Counted from the first letter of the stretch, positions 45,365 through 55,796 are shown. The stretch is 64,000 nucleotides of DNA from Marinobacter sp. F3R08 (GCF_018860425.1 NZ_JAHKPI010000014.1:682329-746328), one strand, 5' to 3'. Notes: generated from the sequence alone by a model not told the origin. Program-made: numbers and translations.

Positions 45365-47258
45365 CGGCCTGATTACGGCCACTGTGCCCCCCTCATTTTT
45401 CGGGGGGAAAAGCTTGCTGAGTGCCTATGAGGCCTGTGCAGCGCACATCCAGCGCGGTGAACTCGCGGTTTCTTCAGCCGGTGTCTTCTGGTTGCAGACA
45501 GATCCCGCGAAGGGCAGCAATCACCTCTGGCACCTGTCGGCGCAGGGGCCAGCCCCACTCGGAACGAAAACGGACCAGCCGGGCATCCGAAGCCGGGTCA
45601 ACGGCTATGGTGGTGGGGCCCTGGCCGCTTCAGATACGGGACTCTTCGTCGTTGGCGAGGATCAGCAAATCCATTTTTTCAGCCTTGCGAATGGCGAATT
45701 CTCCCGGTTGACGGATGATCCCGGAGCGGTGTTTGGCGGGCTGGTTGCCGATAAAGCTCGCCAGCGGGTATTGGCGGTCCGGGAAGCCGGAGGTCAACAG
45801 CAACTGGTGGCTGTCTCGGGGCGGGGAGAGCTGACGGTGCTCCACGCCGGTCAGGACTTCTATAGCGCACCGGCTGTCTCGGCCGATGGCCAGAAGGTGG
45901 CCTGGGCCAGCTGGCAGCTGCCGGACATGCCCTGGGTGCGAACACGCCTGTGGACGGCAGAGGTGTCGGGCGATGGACGCCTGGATCAATGTCGGGACTG
46001 GCCAACTCCCTCTGACGCTTCGGTTCAGCAGCCGGTATTCGATGACAGCGAACTCTGGGTGTTGTCTGATCATGCTGGCTGGTGGCAACCCTGGCGGTTT
46101 GATGCGTCAGGGGAAGGCAACTGGCATTCGGGCAGATCACCGGACCGGGATCATGCCAATGCGCCCTGGCAGCTGGGAGAGTCTCATCATTGTCCGATAG
46201 GCGAAGGCAGATGGGCCAGAGTGCGGTATTGCAACGGAACCGGTGAGCTCTGGCTGACCTCCGGTGACTCCGAAGATGAAATCCGCGTTGCCCGGGACTT
46301 CGGCGATTTTCGGTGCCTTCAGGCCTCAGACGGCGTTCTGTACTGTATTGGACGATCCGCGAGCCGCCTGGATGCTGTTCTTGCGATTCAGCTGCATGAC
46401 GGGCAGGTCCGGACGATCGCCGGTGGCGAGGAGGCGATGCCAGGGGGGCGGATTGCGTTGCCGCTGGATATCGAGGTGCCTGCTCTCGGTTCTGGTACGG
46501 CTTCCATTCACGGCTTTTTCTACACCCCGAAGTCTGTCCTGGCGGACGTGCCGCCGCTGATCCTGATAGCCCATGGCGGCCCGACATCGGCAGCCTATCC
46601 TGTATTCAATCCCCAGATTCAGTATTGGTGTCAGCGAGGCTTTGCGGTTGCTGAAATCAACTACCGGGGCAGCAGTGGCTTTGGACGGGCTTTCCGGCTG
46701 TCTCTGGCGGGGCATTGGGGCGAGTTTGATGTGGAGGATATGGAGAGGGCCGCAGATCATCTGTCCTCACTTGGTCTGGTCGATCGCTCCCGGGTGTTTA
46801 TCCAGGGACGCAGTTCGGGTGGCTACACAGCACTGATGTCGATGATCCGAAGCCGGCGCTTCACCGCCGGTGCCAGCATGTTCGGTGTCACGGATCCATT
46901 GCGCCTGCGCGCCATGACCCATCGTTTCGAGTCAGGGTATCTGGACTGGCTTCTGGGTTCGCCAGAGCACTATCCGGAGCGCTGGCGAGAACGAACGCCG
47001 CTGTATCATGCCGATCGGATAACCGCACCCCTGATCTTTTTCCAGGGTGGCCAGGACCGGGTCGTGGTGCCGGAGCAGACCCGTGCCATGATTGATGCCA
47101 TGAAAGCTGCGGGCAGAGCGCCGGAATTACACTGGTTTGAAGACGAAGGTCACGGTTTTCGTCATCAGGCCAACCAGGCGGGCATGCTCGAGTGGATGTT
47201 CCGCTTCTACCGAGAGCATAGCCAAAAGGCCAATGAAGAGGCGGGGAACTTGGGGTAA
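45330..47258 (+). CDS. S9 prolyl-oligopeptidase-family peptidase of the pqq locus
   Basis: The 642-residue protein has an N-terminal propeller and a C-terminal hydrolase: Ser nucleophile in [14 protein letters not shown], Asp in GGQDRVVVP and His in [10 protein letters not shown]. No signal peptide is seen, so it is cytoplasmic. Many Pseudomonas pqq operons carry such a dipeptidyl peptidase (PqqH-type). The canonical M16 protease PqqF/G is absent here, so this enzyme may process the PqqA peptide. The start within pqqE is tentative; TTG near 45414 is possible. Confidence 0.8.
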   Translation: MRITRDYSSGADGLITATVPPSFFGGKSLLSAYEACAAHIQRGELAVSSAGVFWLQTDPAKGSNHLWHLSAQGPAPLGTKTDQPGIRSRVNGYGGGALAASDTGLFVVGEDQQIHFFSLANGEFSRLTDDPGAVFGGLVADKARQRVLAVREAGGQQQLVAVSGRGELTVLHAGQDFYSAPAVSADGQKVAWASWQLPDMPWVRTRLWTAEVSGDGRLDQCRDWPTPSDASVQQPVFDDSELWVLSDHAGWWQPWRFDASGEGNWHSGRSPDRDHANAPWQLGESHHCPIGEGRWARVRYCNGTGELWLTSGDSEDEIRVARDFGDFRCLQASDGVLYCIGRSASRLDAVLAIQLHDGQVRTIAGGEEAMPGGRIALPLDIEVPALGSGTASIHGFFYTPKSVLADVPPLILIAHGGPTSAAYPVFNPQIQYWCQRGFAVAEINYRGSSGFGRAFRLSLAGHWGEFDVEDMERAADHLSSLGLVDRSRVFIQGRSSGGYTALMSMIRSRRFTAGASMFGVTDPLRLRAMTHRFESGYLDWLLGSPEHYPERWRERTPLYHADRITAPLIFFQGGQDRVVVPEQTRAMIDAMKAAGRAPELHWFEDEGHGFRHQANQAGMLEWMFRFYREHSQKANEEAGNLG

Positions 47259-47302
47259 ACTCTCGACTATTCCTATAACAACAAGTGGTCTGAAGCAGTC
47301 TG

Positions 47303-48466
47303 ATGAGTCACGATATCTCCACCCTGCGAAAGTTTGTGTCGCCGGAAATAGTGTTCGGTGCCGGCTCAAGGAAGTCGGTAGCTAACTTTGCCAGTAATTT
47401 TGGCGCCCGGCATGTCTTCCTGGTGTCAGATCCGGGCGTGGCGGCAGCAGGCTGGGTTGACGAAGTGGTGACATTGCTGACCGATGCAGGCATCCGCTCG
47501 ACCGTCTATACCGGGGTGTCGCCCAATCCCAGGGTGGATGAGGTGATGACCGGTGCCGAACTGTACAAATCCAGTGAATGCGACGTTATCGTCGCCATCG
47601 GTGGTGGCAGCCCCATGGACTGTGCCAAAGGCATCGGCATTGTTGCCACTCACGGACGCAACATTCTGGAGTTCGAGGGTGTGGACACGATCACCACCCC
47701 GTCACCACCTCTGATTCTGATTCCGACCACCGCAGGCACCTCGGCGGACGTTTCCCAGTTTGCGATCATTTCCGACCCCAATCGCCGTTTCAAGTTCTCG
47801 ATCATCAGCAAGGCTGTGGTGCCGGACGTGTCCCTGATTGATCCGGAAGTCACCGAGACCATGGATGCCTACCTTACCGCTTGCACGGGCGTCGATGCCC
47901 TGGTGCATGCCATTGAGGCCTTCGTTTCCACTGGCAGCGGACCGTTGACAGATACCCACGCCCTGGAGGCGATCCGGCTGATCAACCGGAATCTGGAACC
48001 GCTGGTGAATAACACCGCTGATGCCTATCTCCGGGAGCAGATTATGCTGGCCTCCATGCAGGCGGGGCTGGCGTTCTCCAATGCCATTCTGGGAGCCGTG
48101 CATGCGATGTCACACAGTCTCGGGGGCTTTTTGGACTTACCTCATGGCCTGTGCAATGCCTTACTGCTGGAACACGTGGTGGCATACAACTTCCCGTCAG
48201 CAGAAGACCGTTTCCGCCGGGTTGCCGAAGCCATGGATATTGATACCCGTGGCATGGGTAAGCCTGAGATCAAAAAGCGTCTGATGAACCGGATTGTGGA
48301 ACTCAAGCGACGAGTTGGTCTTGAGGCACGTCTTGCCCAGCTTGGTGTTTCGGTGTCCGATATTCCCCATTTGTCCGGCTTCGCCCTGCAGGACCCCTGC
48401 ATTCTTACCAATCCCCGCAAATCCTCATTGCGGGATGTTCAGGTTGTCTATGAAGAAGCCCTCTGA
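47303..48466 (+). CDS. ercA: Iron-type alcohol dehydrogenase-family protein (ErcA)
   Basis: The 387-residue Fe-ADH fold protein has GGGSPMDCAKGIGI for NAD(P) and metal-site His in HAIEAF and HSLGGFLDLPHGLCNALL. In P. aeruginosa the ErcA gene lies beside the ErcS' sensor and controls ethanol oxidation, perhaps by making a signal. The genes are in the same order here, which supports that function over bulk alcohol metabolism. Confidence 0.9.
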   Translation: MSHDISTLRKFVSPEIVFGAGSRKSVANFASNFGARHVFLVSDPGVAAAGWVDEVVTLLTDAGIRSTVYTGVSPNPRVDEVMTGAELYKSSECDVIVAIGGGSPMDCAKGIGIVATHGRNILEFEGVDTITTPSPPLILIPTTAGTSADVSQFAIISDPNRRFKFSIISKAVVPDVSLIDPEVTETMDAYLTACTGVDALVHAIEAFVSTGSGPLTDTHALEAIRLINRNLEPLVNNTADAYLREQIMLASMQAGLAFSNAILGAVHAMSHSLGGFLDLPHGLCNALLLEHVVAYNFPSAEDRFRRVAEAMDIDTRGMGKPEIKKRLMNRIVELKRRVGLEARLAQLGVSVSDIPHLSGFALQDPCILTNPRKSSLRDVQVVYEEAL

Positions 48467-50216
48467 CATCCAGGATGGCGAGCACGACAGTGGCTACGGA
48501 ATTGGTGACCTTCTCGGGCTCGGCAGCCAATCCGTCCGCAAGAACTATTATCCCGCTCTGCAGGCGCGTATTGACGAACTGGAGCGAGAACGTAACCGTT
48601 ACAAATGGTTGTTTGAGAACGCCTTGCACGGGGTTTTTCAGGCCAATCTCCGGGGTGGTTTTCTGGCCTGCAATCCGGCGATGGCCAGGATCTGCGGCTA
48701 CGACAGCTCAGAGCACCTGACAGGAAAGGTGATCCGGCTCCGTGAGCAGCTGTTCTGCAGTGCCAGTGAATTTGATGCTATCCGCCAGGAACTGCTTGAT
48801 GAAGGAAGCCTGAACGCCCGTGAGACACGTTTTCAAAGGGCCAATCGCACCCCGGTCCACGTGGCCGTCACCCTGTTACGGCGGCCTGACCTGGGACCGG
48901 AAGTGGTAGAAGCCTTCGTGGCTGACATTACCGAACGGGTTCTGGCCAGACAGAAGCTGGAACAACTCAATGCCACCCTTGAGCGGCGTGTTGAAGAACG
49001 CACCGAAGCTCTGCAGAACGCCAACGTGGGCCTGCGCTACCAGATCGAGGAACGCGAGAAGGTTGAGCAGGAGCTGTTCATTGCCATGGAAGCTGCCAAA
49101 GAGGCCAATCGCAGTAAGGACAAATACCTTGCCGCAGCCAGTCATGATCTGCTTCAGCCGCTGAACGCCGCCCGGCTGATGATTTCAGCGCTTCAGGACA
49201 GTCAGCTTCCGGAGCAGGAAACCCGCATGGTGCATCAGGTACACCGGGCTCTGGAAGGTGCCGAGGATTTGCTGGCGGATCTGCTGGATATTTCCAAACT
49301 TGATCAGCAGGCGATGAAGCCAGACCTGCTGTATACCGATGTGGCTGCCCTAGCCAGATCCCTGGGTGAGGAGTTCGAGGCGGTTGCCGCCAATGCGGGG
49401 CTCGGATTTCGGGTCCGCACCGTTCCGGCGGTGGTCCGGACCGATCAGCGCATGTTGACCCGGATCCTGCGCAATCTGCTCAGCAATGCCTTCCGCTATA
49501 CCCGGCAAGGTGGTGTTGTGATGGCCGTGAGATCAAGGGGCGACCAGCTCCGGATCGAAGTCTGGGACACCGGCGTGGGCATAGAAGAAGACAAGCTTCG
49601 GGATATTTTTACCGAGTTTCATCAGCTGTTGCCGCAGGGTACCGGTGGTCGACAGGGTGTGGGGCTCGGGCTGGCCATCGTGGAACGGATGGTGCGGGTG
49701 CTGGGGTACGATATCGATGTGTCTTCACGGCCCGGTCGTGGTTCCCGATTCGTTCTGACCTTGCCACTGGAGCAGGTACAAACGCGACCGGAACTGCCTC
49801 GCACCGATGCATCACAGAACTTTGTCGATGGCTTTGACGGCATCCCGGTGTTGGTCATCGATAACGAGCCAGCGGTCCTCGAGAGTATGCAGCTGCTGCT
49901 CGAACGGTGGGGATGTGCGGTGCTGACGACTGCCAGCAAATCCGAGGCGCTGGAGTTGCTGGCGCAGACCGGGCAAATACCGGAGATCATCCTGGCAGAC
50001 TATCACCTGAACAACGAGCGAACCGGTTATGATGCGGTTCACGGGGTTCGCCGCCATCTTGGCAAGGATATTCCGGCTGCCATCATCACCGCGGATCGCA
50101 GTGATGAAACCCGCAAGCTGCTGCGAGCCCAGTATCTGCCGATTCTGAATAAACCAGTCAAGCCCAACCGGCTCAGAGCCCTGATGACCAGCCTTCTGGC
50201 CTCGCAATCCGATTGA
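48450..50216 (+). CDS. PAS-containing hybrid sensor kinase (ErcS'-like)
   Basis: The start at 48450 lies 17 bp inside ercA and gives 588 residues. A PAS domain (ALHGVFQANLRGGFLACNPAMARICGYD) and a coiled-coil linker (about 170-215) are followed by HisKA with His232 (AASHDLLQPLNAARL), HATPase (VWDTGVGIEEDKLR, RQGVGLGLAIV) and a C-terminal receiver with Asp517 (ILADYHLNNERTGYDA). It has no membrane segment and would sense a cytoplasmic signal. It is the second layer of ethanol-response control. Confidence 0.88.
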   Translation: MKKPSDIQDGEHDSGYGIGDLLGLGSQSVRKNYYPALQARIDELERERNRYKWLFENALHGVFQANLRGGFLACNPAMARICGYDSSEHLTGKVIRLREQLFCSASEFDAIRQELLDEGSLNARETRFQRANRTPVHVAVTLLRRPDLGPEVVEAFVADITERVLARQKLEQLNATLERRVEERTEALQNANVGLRYQIEEREKVEQELFIAMEAAKEANRSKDKYLAAASHDLLQPLNAARLMISALQDSQLPEQETRMVHQVHRALEGAEDLLADLLDISKLDQQAMKPDLLYTDVAALARSLGEEFEAVAANAGLGFRVRTVPAVVRTDQRMLTRILRNLLSNAFRYTRQGGVVMAVRSRGDQLRIEVWDTGVGIEEDKLRDIFTEFHQLLPQGTGGRQGVGLGLAIVERMVRVLGYDIDVSSRPGRGSRFVLTLPLEQVQTRPELPRTDASQNFVDGFDGIPVLVIDNEPAVLESMQLLLERWGCAVLTTASKSEALELLAQTGQIPEIILADYHLNNERTGYDAVHGVRRHLGKDIPAAIITADRSDETRKLLRAQYLPILNKPVKPNRLRALMTSLLASQSD

Positions 50217-50309
50217 TGTGCTCTTTCTGATTCAATCCTTGCAACCCCGATACAGAAATGCCGACGCAGGACTACACTGAATGCAGGCTCATCGAAAGGG
50301 GAGAATGCC

Positions 50310-50594
50310 ATGGTCGTGCCTGACAACGGATTAACCAATCATGAGGTCACCATCTGCCTGTCCGGCGGAGCGGTCCTGGGCCCGTTCAATGCCACCTGGA
50401 GCCAGGATTCCGGGGGCGACGTACGGGAACTGGTGCGTGAGTACGACGGGTTTCTGCAGGGTGAAAAGCAACACCGCTATAAATTCCATCTCCATGATAC
50501 CTATACCAATACTGTCCATACCCTGATCCTGAATTTTGATCAGGTTACCGGCATCTGCGACCATGTCCGGCTGAAATCCCAGGATGGCGGCTGA
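50310..50594 (+). CDS. Small conserved-looking hypothetical protein
   Basis: The 94-residue protein starts at an ATG after AAGGGGAGAATGCC. It is acidic, with mixed polarity and no signal or membrane segment. A stretch of β-strand pattern (YKFHLHDTYTNTVHTLILNF) suggests a compact β-rich domain. I do not recognise a family. It lies alone between the hybrid kinase and fumC. Confidence 0.55.
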   Translation: MVVPDNGLTNHEVTICLSGGAVLGPFNATWSQDSGGDVRELVREYDGFLQGEKQHRYKFHLHDTYTNTVHTLILNFDQVTGICDHVRLKSQDGG

Positions 50595-50660
50595 CGTCTG
50601 GCCGTGCCCGTGACGTTCAGTCCAGGGAGTCAAAGTGTTAACGGACGGACAGGAGGGAAG

Positions 50661-52037
50661 ATGAGCGAATTCAGAACGGAAACCGACAGCCTCGGAGACA
50701 TACAGGTACCTGCTGATGCGCTCTGGGGCGCGCAAACCCAGCGAGCCGTGGAGAACTTTCCGGTCAGCGGTCAGCCAATGCCTCAGGCATTCATTGCTGC
50801 CGTTGCCCAGATCAAACGCGCCGCGGCAGAGGCCAATACCAGCCTGGGCCTGATGGGGAACGAGCTCCGGGACGCAATCGCCGAGGCCTGTGAGAGCCTT
50901 GTGAAGGGCGACTATGCGGACCAGTTTCCGGTTGACCGTTACCAGACCGGCTCCGGTACCAGCACCAATATGAACGTCAACGAGGTGATTGCCAGTATCG
51001 CCCGTAACTCAGGCTTCGAGGTGCACCCGAACGATCACGTCAATATGAGCCAGAGCTCCAACGACGTGATCCCGACAGCCATCCATGTAAGCTCTGTGAT
51101 CGCGATCCGGGAAAAGCTGCTGCCGGCGTTGTCGCACCTTTGTGGTGTGATCTATGAACAGGAGGCGGCGTTTTCGAGTCAGGTCAAAACCGGTCGTACT
51201 CACCTGATGGATGCCATGCCCGTTACCCTGGGGCAGGAGCTTAGAACCTGGCGGGAACAGCTTCTGGCCGTGGAAAAACGGGTGGAGGCCGCCGCGGAGG
51301 AGCTGCTCGCGGTGCCTCAGGGCGGAACGGCGGTGGGCACAGGCATAAACGCGCTGCCCGAATTTGAAGGCCAGTTCGTCAAGTTCCTGCGCGCCAATAC
51401 CGGCTATCCATTCACAACGCTCGACCACAAATTTACCGGCCAGAGTGCGGTCGATGCGCCGGTCGCGCTCTCCGCACAATTGCGTGGTGTGGCCATTGTT
51501 CTTACCAAGATTGCCAACGATCTTCGCTGGATGAACAGTGGTCCGATTCATGGCCTGGCTGAAATCAGTCTCCCGGCATTGCAGCCGGGTAGCAGCATCA
51601 TGCCGGGTAAGGTCAATCCGGTTATCCCGGAATCCGTTGCCATGGTCGGTGCCCAGGTGATGGGGCTGGACAGTGCGGTAGCGATTGCGGGTCAGTCCGG
51701 TAATTTCCAGCTCAACGTCATGCTGCCCCTGGTGGGAGGTAACCTGCTGGACATGACCGATTTGCTTTCAAATGCGACCGTCATGCTGGCGGACAAGGCG
51801 ATCAAGGGCTTTACGGCCAATGCCGATAACCTCAATGCTGGCGTGGGCCGGAATCCGGTGCTGGTAACCGCCCTGAACCCGGAAATCGGCTACAGTCTGG
51901 CGGCAGATATCGCCAAAGAGGCCTATAAAACAGGGCGTCCGGTCATTGATGTGGCAGAAGAGCGCAGCGGTCTTGGCCGCGAAAGACTTGAGGAGTTGAT
52001 GGATCCGCTCAAACTGACCCGGGGCGGAATTGCCTGA
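50661..52037 (+). CDS. fumC: Class II fumarate hydratase FumC
   Basis: The start at 50661 follows AGGAGGGAAG. The 458-residue enzyme has the class II signatures FPVDRYQTGSGTSTNMNVNEV, HPNDHVNMSQSSNDVIPTA and the loop PGSSIMPGKVNPVIPE. It converts fumarate to malate in the TCA cycle without iron-sulfur clusters. Confidence 0.95.
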   Translation: MSEFRTETDSLGDIQVPADALWGAQTQRAVENFPVSGQPMPQAFIAAVAQIKRAAAEANTSLGLMGNELRDAIAEACESLVKGDYADQFPVDRYQTGSGTSTNMNVNEVIASIARNSGFEVHPNDHVNMSQSSNDVIPTAIHVSSVIAIREKLLPALSHLCGVIYEQEAAFSSQVKTGRTHLMDAMPVTLGQELRTWREQLLAVEKRVEAAAEELLAVPQGGTAVGTGINALPEFEGQFVKFLRANTGYPFTTLDHKFTGQSAVDAPVALSAQLRGVAIVLTKIANDLRWMNSGPIHGLAEISLPALQPGSSIMPGKVNPVIPESVAMVGAQVMGLDSAVAIAGQSGNFQLNVMLPLVGGNLLDMTDLLSNATVMLADKAIKGFTANADNLNAGVGRNPVLVTALNPEIGYSLAADIAKEAYKTGRPVIDVAEERSGLGRERLEELMDPLKLTRGGIA

Positions 52038-52070
52038 CGGGCTGTTTCAGAAGGGGGGTAATCCTTGTTG

Positions 52071-52547
52071 ATGACCCTGGAGCTGTTTGTGATGCTGGTA
52101 ATGGCCAACGGTATGCCGGTGGTTGCCGCCGGCGTGCTGAAACATCGTTGGATGGCTCCGGTCGATGGCGGGCGGTTATGGCGCGACGGCCGCCCCGTTC
52201 TTGGTGAAAGCAAAACCTGGCGGGGAGTGGTGTCTGGCGCGCTGGCTTGCGCCTTGTTTGCCGTGGCGACCGGGTCAGGGTTTGTTTTCGGGCTCTGCTT
52301 CGGTCTGCTGGCACTGGCCGGGGATCTTCTGAGCAGCTTTACCAAGCGGCGTCTTGGTCTTGATGCCAGCGCCAGGGCCGTTGGCCTGGATCAGATTCCG
52401 GAAGCTCTTCTACCCATGCTGCTGGCGATGTGGTGGGTGCCCATCAGTCTCTGGACTGTTCTGGTTGTGGTGGTGCTTTTTACCCTGTCGAATATTGTGG
52501 GCTCACCACTGCTTTACCGTCTGGGTATTCGCCGACAGCCCCATTAA
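52071..52547 (+). CDS. CDP-archaeol synthase (CarS/DUF46)-like membrane protein
   Basis: The 158-residue protein has four hydrophobic segments and the DUF46 motif GRPVLGESKTWRGVVSGALAC with GDLLSSFTKRRLG. Archaeal CarS moves CTP onto archaeol phosphate; the bacterial relatives are unassigned and may be CDP-alcohol transferases. The start is ATG 52071; TTG 52065 fits the GGGGGGT binding site better. Its end overlaps the convergent phosphoesterase gene by four bases. Confidence 0.78.
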   Translation: MTLELFVMLVMANGMPVVAAGVLKHRWMAPVDGGRLWRDGRPVLGESKTWRGVVSGALACALFAVATGSGFVFGLCFGLLALAGDLLSSFTKRRLGLDASARAVGLDQIPEALLPMLLAMWWVPISLWTVLVVVVLFTLSNIVGSPLLYRLGIRRQPH

Positions 52548-53518
52548 TCCGGCCCCCGGGTCAGGGTGTGGAGGGTTACCTCAGGTGGGCAGTTCAGCCG
52601 AACATTCACCACTGAGGTGCCTGAGCCGGGCGAGGTGTAGCCCTGCATGCCATTCATCCGCCAGTAACCTCGCCCGAGCGTGCGCGGACAGTCAGCATCC
52701 AGGGTCACCGGAATACCGCCGGGCAGACAGATCTGCCCCCCGTGCGTGTGACCGCACAGAAAGACGTCGTAGCCGGCATGGGCGGCTTCGCGCCAGATCT
52801 CTGGCGTGTGGCTGAGCAGGATGCTGGTTCCCCCGACAGGAATCTTGTCGCCCGCCTGATGCAGGTTATGAACCTTGAAGAAGTGAGCATCGTCCACCCC
52901 CGCCAGATACAGGCTCTCACCCTCCCGTTCGAGGGGAGCCATTTCATTCATTAGCAACTGATAGCCCATGTCCTCCAGTGCTGGCAGCATGCGAACGCTG
53001 TCGTGGTTCCCGAGCACAGCATAGGGTTGGCCTTTTATTCCGTCCCGCAACCGTGACATGCCGTCCAGCGCCCCCTCTATGGGGCCCCAGGTGAGCTTGC
53101 GGTAATCGCCGGTCAACACACACAGGTCATAGTCCAGCGGCTCGATCTGACGAAGTAGCGCTTGCAGGTTGGCTTCGTCCATGTCCACGTGCAGATCGGT
53201 CAGGTGCAGAATGCGATAGCCTTCAAAGGCCGCGGGCAGATTCGGGAGATGAAACCGGTTGTATGTGGTGTTCAGGCATCGGCTGTTGCTCTGGCCCCGG
53301 CCCCAAAGACCCACCGCGCGCAGGCATGTGCGGATAAAACCGGGTGCTGTGGTCCAGTTTTCCAGATGGAAACTGCTGTTATCCCGCCCGAATACCTTTG
53401 CATCTGCCTCCCGTTCAATTCCCAGCCGCTGGCGGGCGTGAACGGGACCTAGTCTTAAACTCAGCCGGTATTCCAGGAGATCATCCTGAGTATCGGGTGT
53501 ATGAGCCCTTGCTGTCAT
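52544..53518 (-). CDS. Calcineurin-like metallophosphoesterase
   Basis: The start at 53518 follows AAAGGAATAACC. The 324-residue protein has the metallophosphoesterase blocks LHLTDLHVDM, LTGDYR, VLGNHDS and CGHTHGGQICLPGG. The substrate is unknown. It may be a YkuE/LpxH-like lipid phosphatase; the neighbouring CarS-like gene would fit that. Confidence 0.85.
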   Translation of the reverse strand: MTARAHTPDTQDDLLEYRLSLRLGPVHARQRLGIEREADAKVFGRDNSSFHLENWTTAPGFIRTCLRAVGLWGRGQSNSRCLNTTYNRFHLPNLPAAFEGYRILHLTDLHVDMDEANLQALLRQIEPLDYDLCVLTGDYRKLTWGPIEGALDGMSRLRDGIKGQPYAVLGNHDSVRMLPALEDMGYQLLMNEMAPLEREGESLYLAGVDDAHFFKVHNLHQAGDKIPVGGTSILLSHTPEIWREAAHAGYDVFLCGHTHGGQICLPGGIPVTLDADCPRTLGRGYWRMNGMQGYTSPGSGTSVVNVRLNCPPEVTLHTLTRGPD

Positions 53519-53837
53519 GGTTATTCCTTTATATGCCGAGCCGGGCGATGCCGATAGGTAACCTGGCAAACCCTGAAACTTATTATGGTTGTCCCCTGCA
53601 GGTATGCAACCGGAACGCCACGATGTTCATGTTTGAGGCGCGGGTGCTTGCACCATCATGGCAAACAATCCCGCAGGCGGCGGGCCAGCCAGAATGGTCC
53701 GGATCTGAGTGATCCCGATGCCTTGGTTTACGTACATAGGTCAGGTGTGTTGGAACTCGCAGATGAATTGGTAAAATCGTGGTTTTCCAGCCACAATCGA
53801 GCCATTGCAGACAGTCAATTCGAGTACAGAGGTCATC
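53519..53837. promoter_or_regulatory. Divergent promoter region between the phosphoesterase and msrA
   Basis: No gene is visible in this 319-bp gap. A possible msrA promoter is TTGGAA (53750-53755) and TAAAAT (53772-53777), 16 bases apart. Confidence 0.45.
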
Positions 53838-54491
53838 ATGGCGACATCGTGCAGTATCCCGGGTCTGAACATCCCCCGAAGCCGGTTTCCTGATCCCGGG
53901 CAGGATCTGCCAGAGGCAGGAACCGAGCAGCGAATTGTGCTGGCAGGAGGCTGCTTCTGGTGTGTCGAGGCGGTGTTTGTCGCCATTGACGGTGTCATCC
54001 GCGTTGAATCCGGCTATGCCGGCGGGCACTCAGGTTCCGCCAACTATGAGGCTGTGTGCAGCGGCACCACGGGGCACGCCGAGGTGGTAGACGTGCACTA
54101 TGATCCTGCCAAGGTGAGTTTTGGAGAACTGCTCAAGGTGTTTTTCTCGGTTGCCCACGACCCTACCCAGTTGAACCGTCAGGGCAACGACCGAGGCACC
54201 CAGTACCGCTCAGCCATCTTCTATGAGTCACCCGAGCAGAGGCAGGTAGCGGAAGCCTACATTCATCAGCTCAATCAGGTGGGTGTCTATCCGGACCCGG
54301 TTGTGACCACGCTGGAGCCACTGGAGGCCTTTTACCCGGCGGAGGAGCATCATCAGAATTTTGCCGCCCGGAACCCGTACCAACCTTACATCATGGCCGT
54401 GGCCGCACCGAAAATGGAGAAACTCGTGGACAGTTATGGTGACCGCCTGAAACCGGAATATACCGATAACGACACAGGCCATACCGACTGA
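53838..54491 (+). CDS. msrA: Peptide methionine-S-sulfoxide reductase MsrA
   Basis: The start at 53838 follows GAGGTCATC. The 217-residue enzyme has the catalytic GGCFWC motif at about residues 38-43 and then [26 protein letters not shown]. It reduces S-methionine sulfoxide. It stands 11 bp upstream of msrB, a two-gene repair operon. Confidence 0.95.
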   Translation: MATSCSIPGLNIPRSRFPDPGQDLPEAGTEQRIVLAGGCFWCVEAVFVAIDGVIRVESGYAGGHSGSANYEAVCSGTTGHAEVVDVHYDPAKVSFGELLKVFFSVAHDPTQLNRQGNDRGTQYRSAIFYESPEQRQVAEAYIHQLNQVGVYPDPVVTTLEPLEAFYPAEEHHQNFAARNPYQPYIMAVAAPKMEKLVDSYGDRLKPEYTDNDTGHTD

Positions 54492-54502
54492 GGAGACAAA
54501 GC

Positions 54503-54928
54503 ATGGGAGAATCCGCTGCAGGTTATGACCTGACCCCACTGACCGACGCAGAAGTTGAGGAAAAAGCGTCGAATCTGACACCGGAAGAACGGCGAGTTCT
54601 GCTCGATCACGGTACAGAACACCCCTTCTGCGGGACGTTGCTGGACAACAAGAATGCGGGAGTTTACCACTGCCGTCTTTGTGATCTGCCACTGTTCAGT
54701 TCGGATTCGAAGTTTGATTCGGGAACCGGCTGGCCAAGTTTCTTCCAGCCCTTCGACCCGGAGCACATCCGGTATATTGAAGACACCAGTCTCGGTATGA
54801 CCCGCACGGAGATACGTTGCCCGCGATGCGACAGTCATCTCGGCCATGTTTTTCCGGACGGCCCGCCACCAACCGGTCAGCGTTATTGCCTGAACTCGAT
54901 AGCGATGGTATTTCAGGAAAACGCCTGA
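54503..54928 (+). CDS. msrB: Peptide methionine-R-sulfoxide reductase MsrB
   Basis: The 141-residue enzyme has four zinc Cys in two CXXC pairs ([18 protein letters not shown]) and the catalytic Cys in RYCLNS near residue 130. It reduces R-methionine sulfoxide, the other diastereomer from MsrA. Its ATG follows GAGGAGACAAAGC. Confidence 0.95.
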   Translation: MGESAAGYDLTPLTDAEVEEKASNLTPEERRVLLDHGTEHPFCGTLLDNKNAGVYHCRLCDLPLFSSDSKFDSGTGWPSFFQPFDPEHIRYIEDTSLGMTRTEIRCPRCDSHLGHVFPDGPPPTGQRYCLNSIAMVFQENA

Positions 54929-55046
54929 TCGGCATCGTCTTTCTCGGACTCCTTTCCCACGGTTATAATGCCGCCCGATACGCTGTGTGCAGCGTGTCGG
55001 GTCGCCGATAGTCCGGGTTTGGAGCCTCGAATTGATTAAACTGAAC

Positions 55047-55796
55047 ATGAGTCCGCTAACGGAGTCGGCAACGCTGCTCCGAAGGCTGGGCGTTGTCCTG
55101 GGAAGTGTCGGACTGACGGCACTCTTCTCCCTGCTGGTTTTGCTGAGGGCGCTCTTCGGTCGGTTAAATCGGCCCATCGTTGATCAATATTGTCGCGAGT
55201 GGTCGGCGTCGTTGTTACGACTGGTCCGTGCCAGCCTGACAGTGCGTGGGCAGGTGCCGGATTTCAGCGATGGCCGGCGATACATCATCCTGTGTACCCA
55301 CGCCAGTCATTACGACATTCCCGTGACCTTTGTTTCGCTGCCGGGTTCTATTCGCATGCTGGCCAAGAGGGAGCTTTTCCGCATTCCCCTGCTAGGTCAG
55401 GCCATGCGGGCGGCGGAATTCCCTTCCGTAGACAGGTCTAACCGGCAGCGCGCGGTCAGGGACTTGGAGAAGGCCCGGGCGATGATGGAGAGTGGCATCG
55501 TACTCTGGGCAGCTCCGGAGGGAACCCGTTCGCCGGACGGCACATTGCTCCCGTTCAAGAAGGGTTGTTTTCATCTGGCTCTGGATACCCAGGCGGTGAT
55601 TGTGCCAGTAGCTATCCGGGGTATTCATAAGGTCTTGCCCGCCCGGACCTTGCGCATCAATCTGGGGCAGCCTGTGGAGGTGCGGGTTGGTGAGCCGCTG
55701 GACACCGCTGGCAAGACCAAGGCAGATCTGGCGGAAGTCATGACCGAGGTGCGTTCACGATTGACAGCGTTGCTTGGGGATGGCGAAGCCGGGTAG
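55047..55796 (+). CDS. PlsC-family lysophospholipid acyltransferase
   Basis: The 249-residue protein has one N-terminal hydrophobic segment (LGVVLGSVGLTALFSLLVLLRALF), the HX4D catalytic motif in CTHASHYDIP and the EGTRS block for substrate. It is likely a 1-acyl-glycerol-3-phosphate acyltransferase. The start at 55047 is preferred, but TTG 55032, 8 bases after GGAG, is possible. Confidence 0.85.
   Translation: MSPLTESATLLRRLGVVLGSVGLTALFSLLVLLRALFGRLNRPIVDQYCREWSASLLRLVRASLTVRGQVPDFSDGRRYIILCTHASHYDIPVTFVSLPGSIRMLAKRELFRIPLLGQAMRAAEFPSVDRSNRQRAVRDLEKARAMMESGIVLWAAPEGTRSPDGTLLPFKKGCFHLALDTQAVIVPVAIRGIHKVLPARTLRINLGQPVEVRVGEPLDTAGKTKADLAEVMTEVRSRLTALLGDGEAG

Noticed and set aside
53585..53893. 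A 102-codon frame upstream of msrA
   Set aside because: It overlaps the msrA start and has a Cys/Arg-rich composition typical of non-coding DNA.
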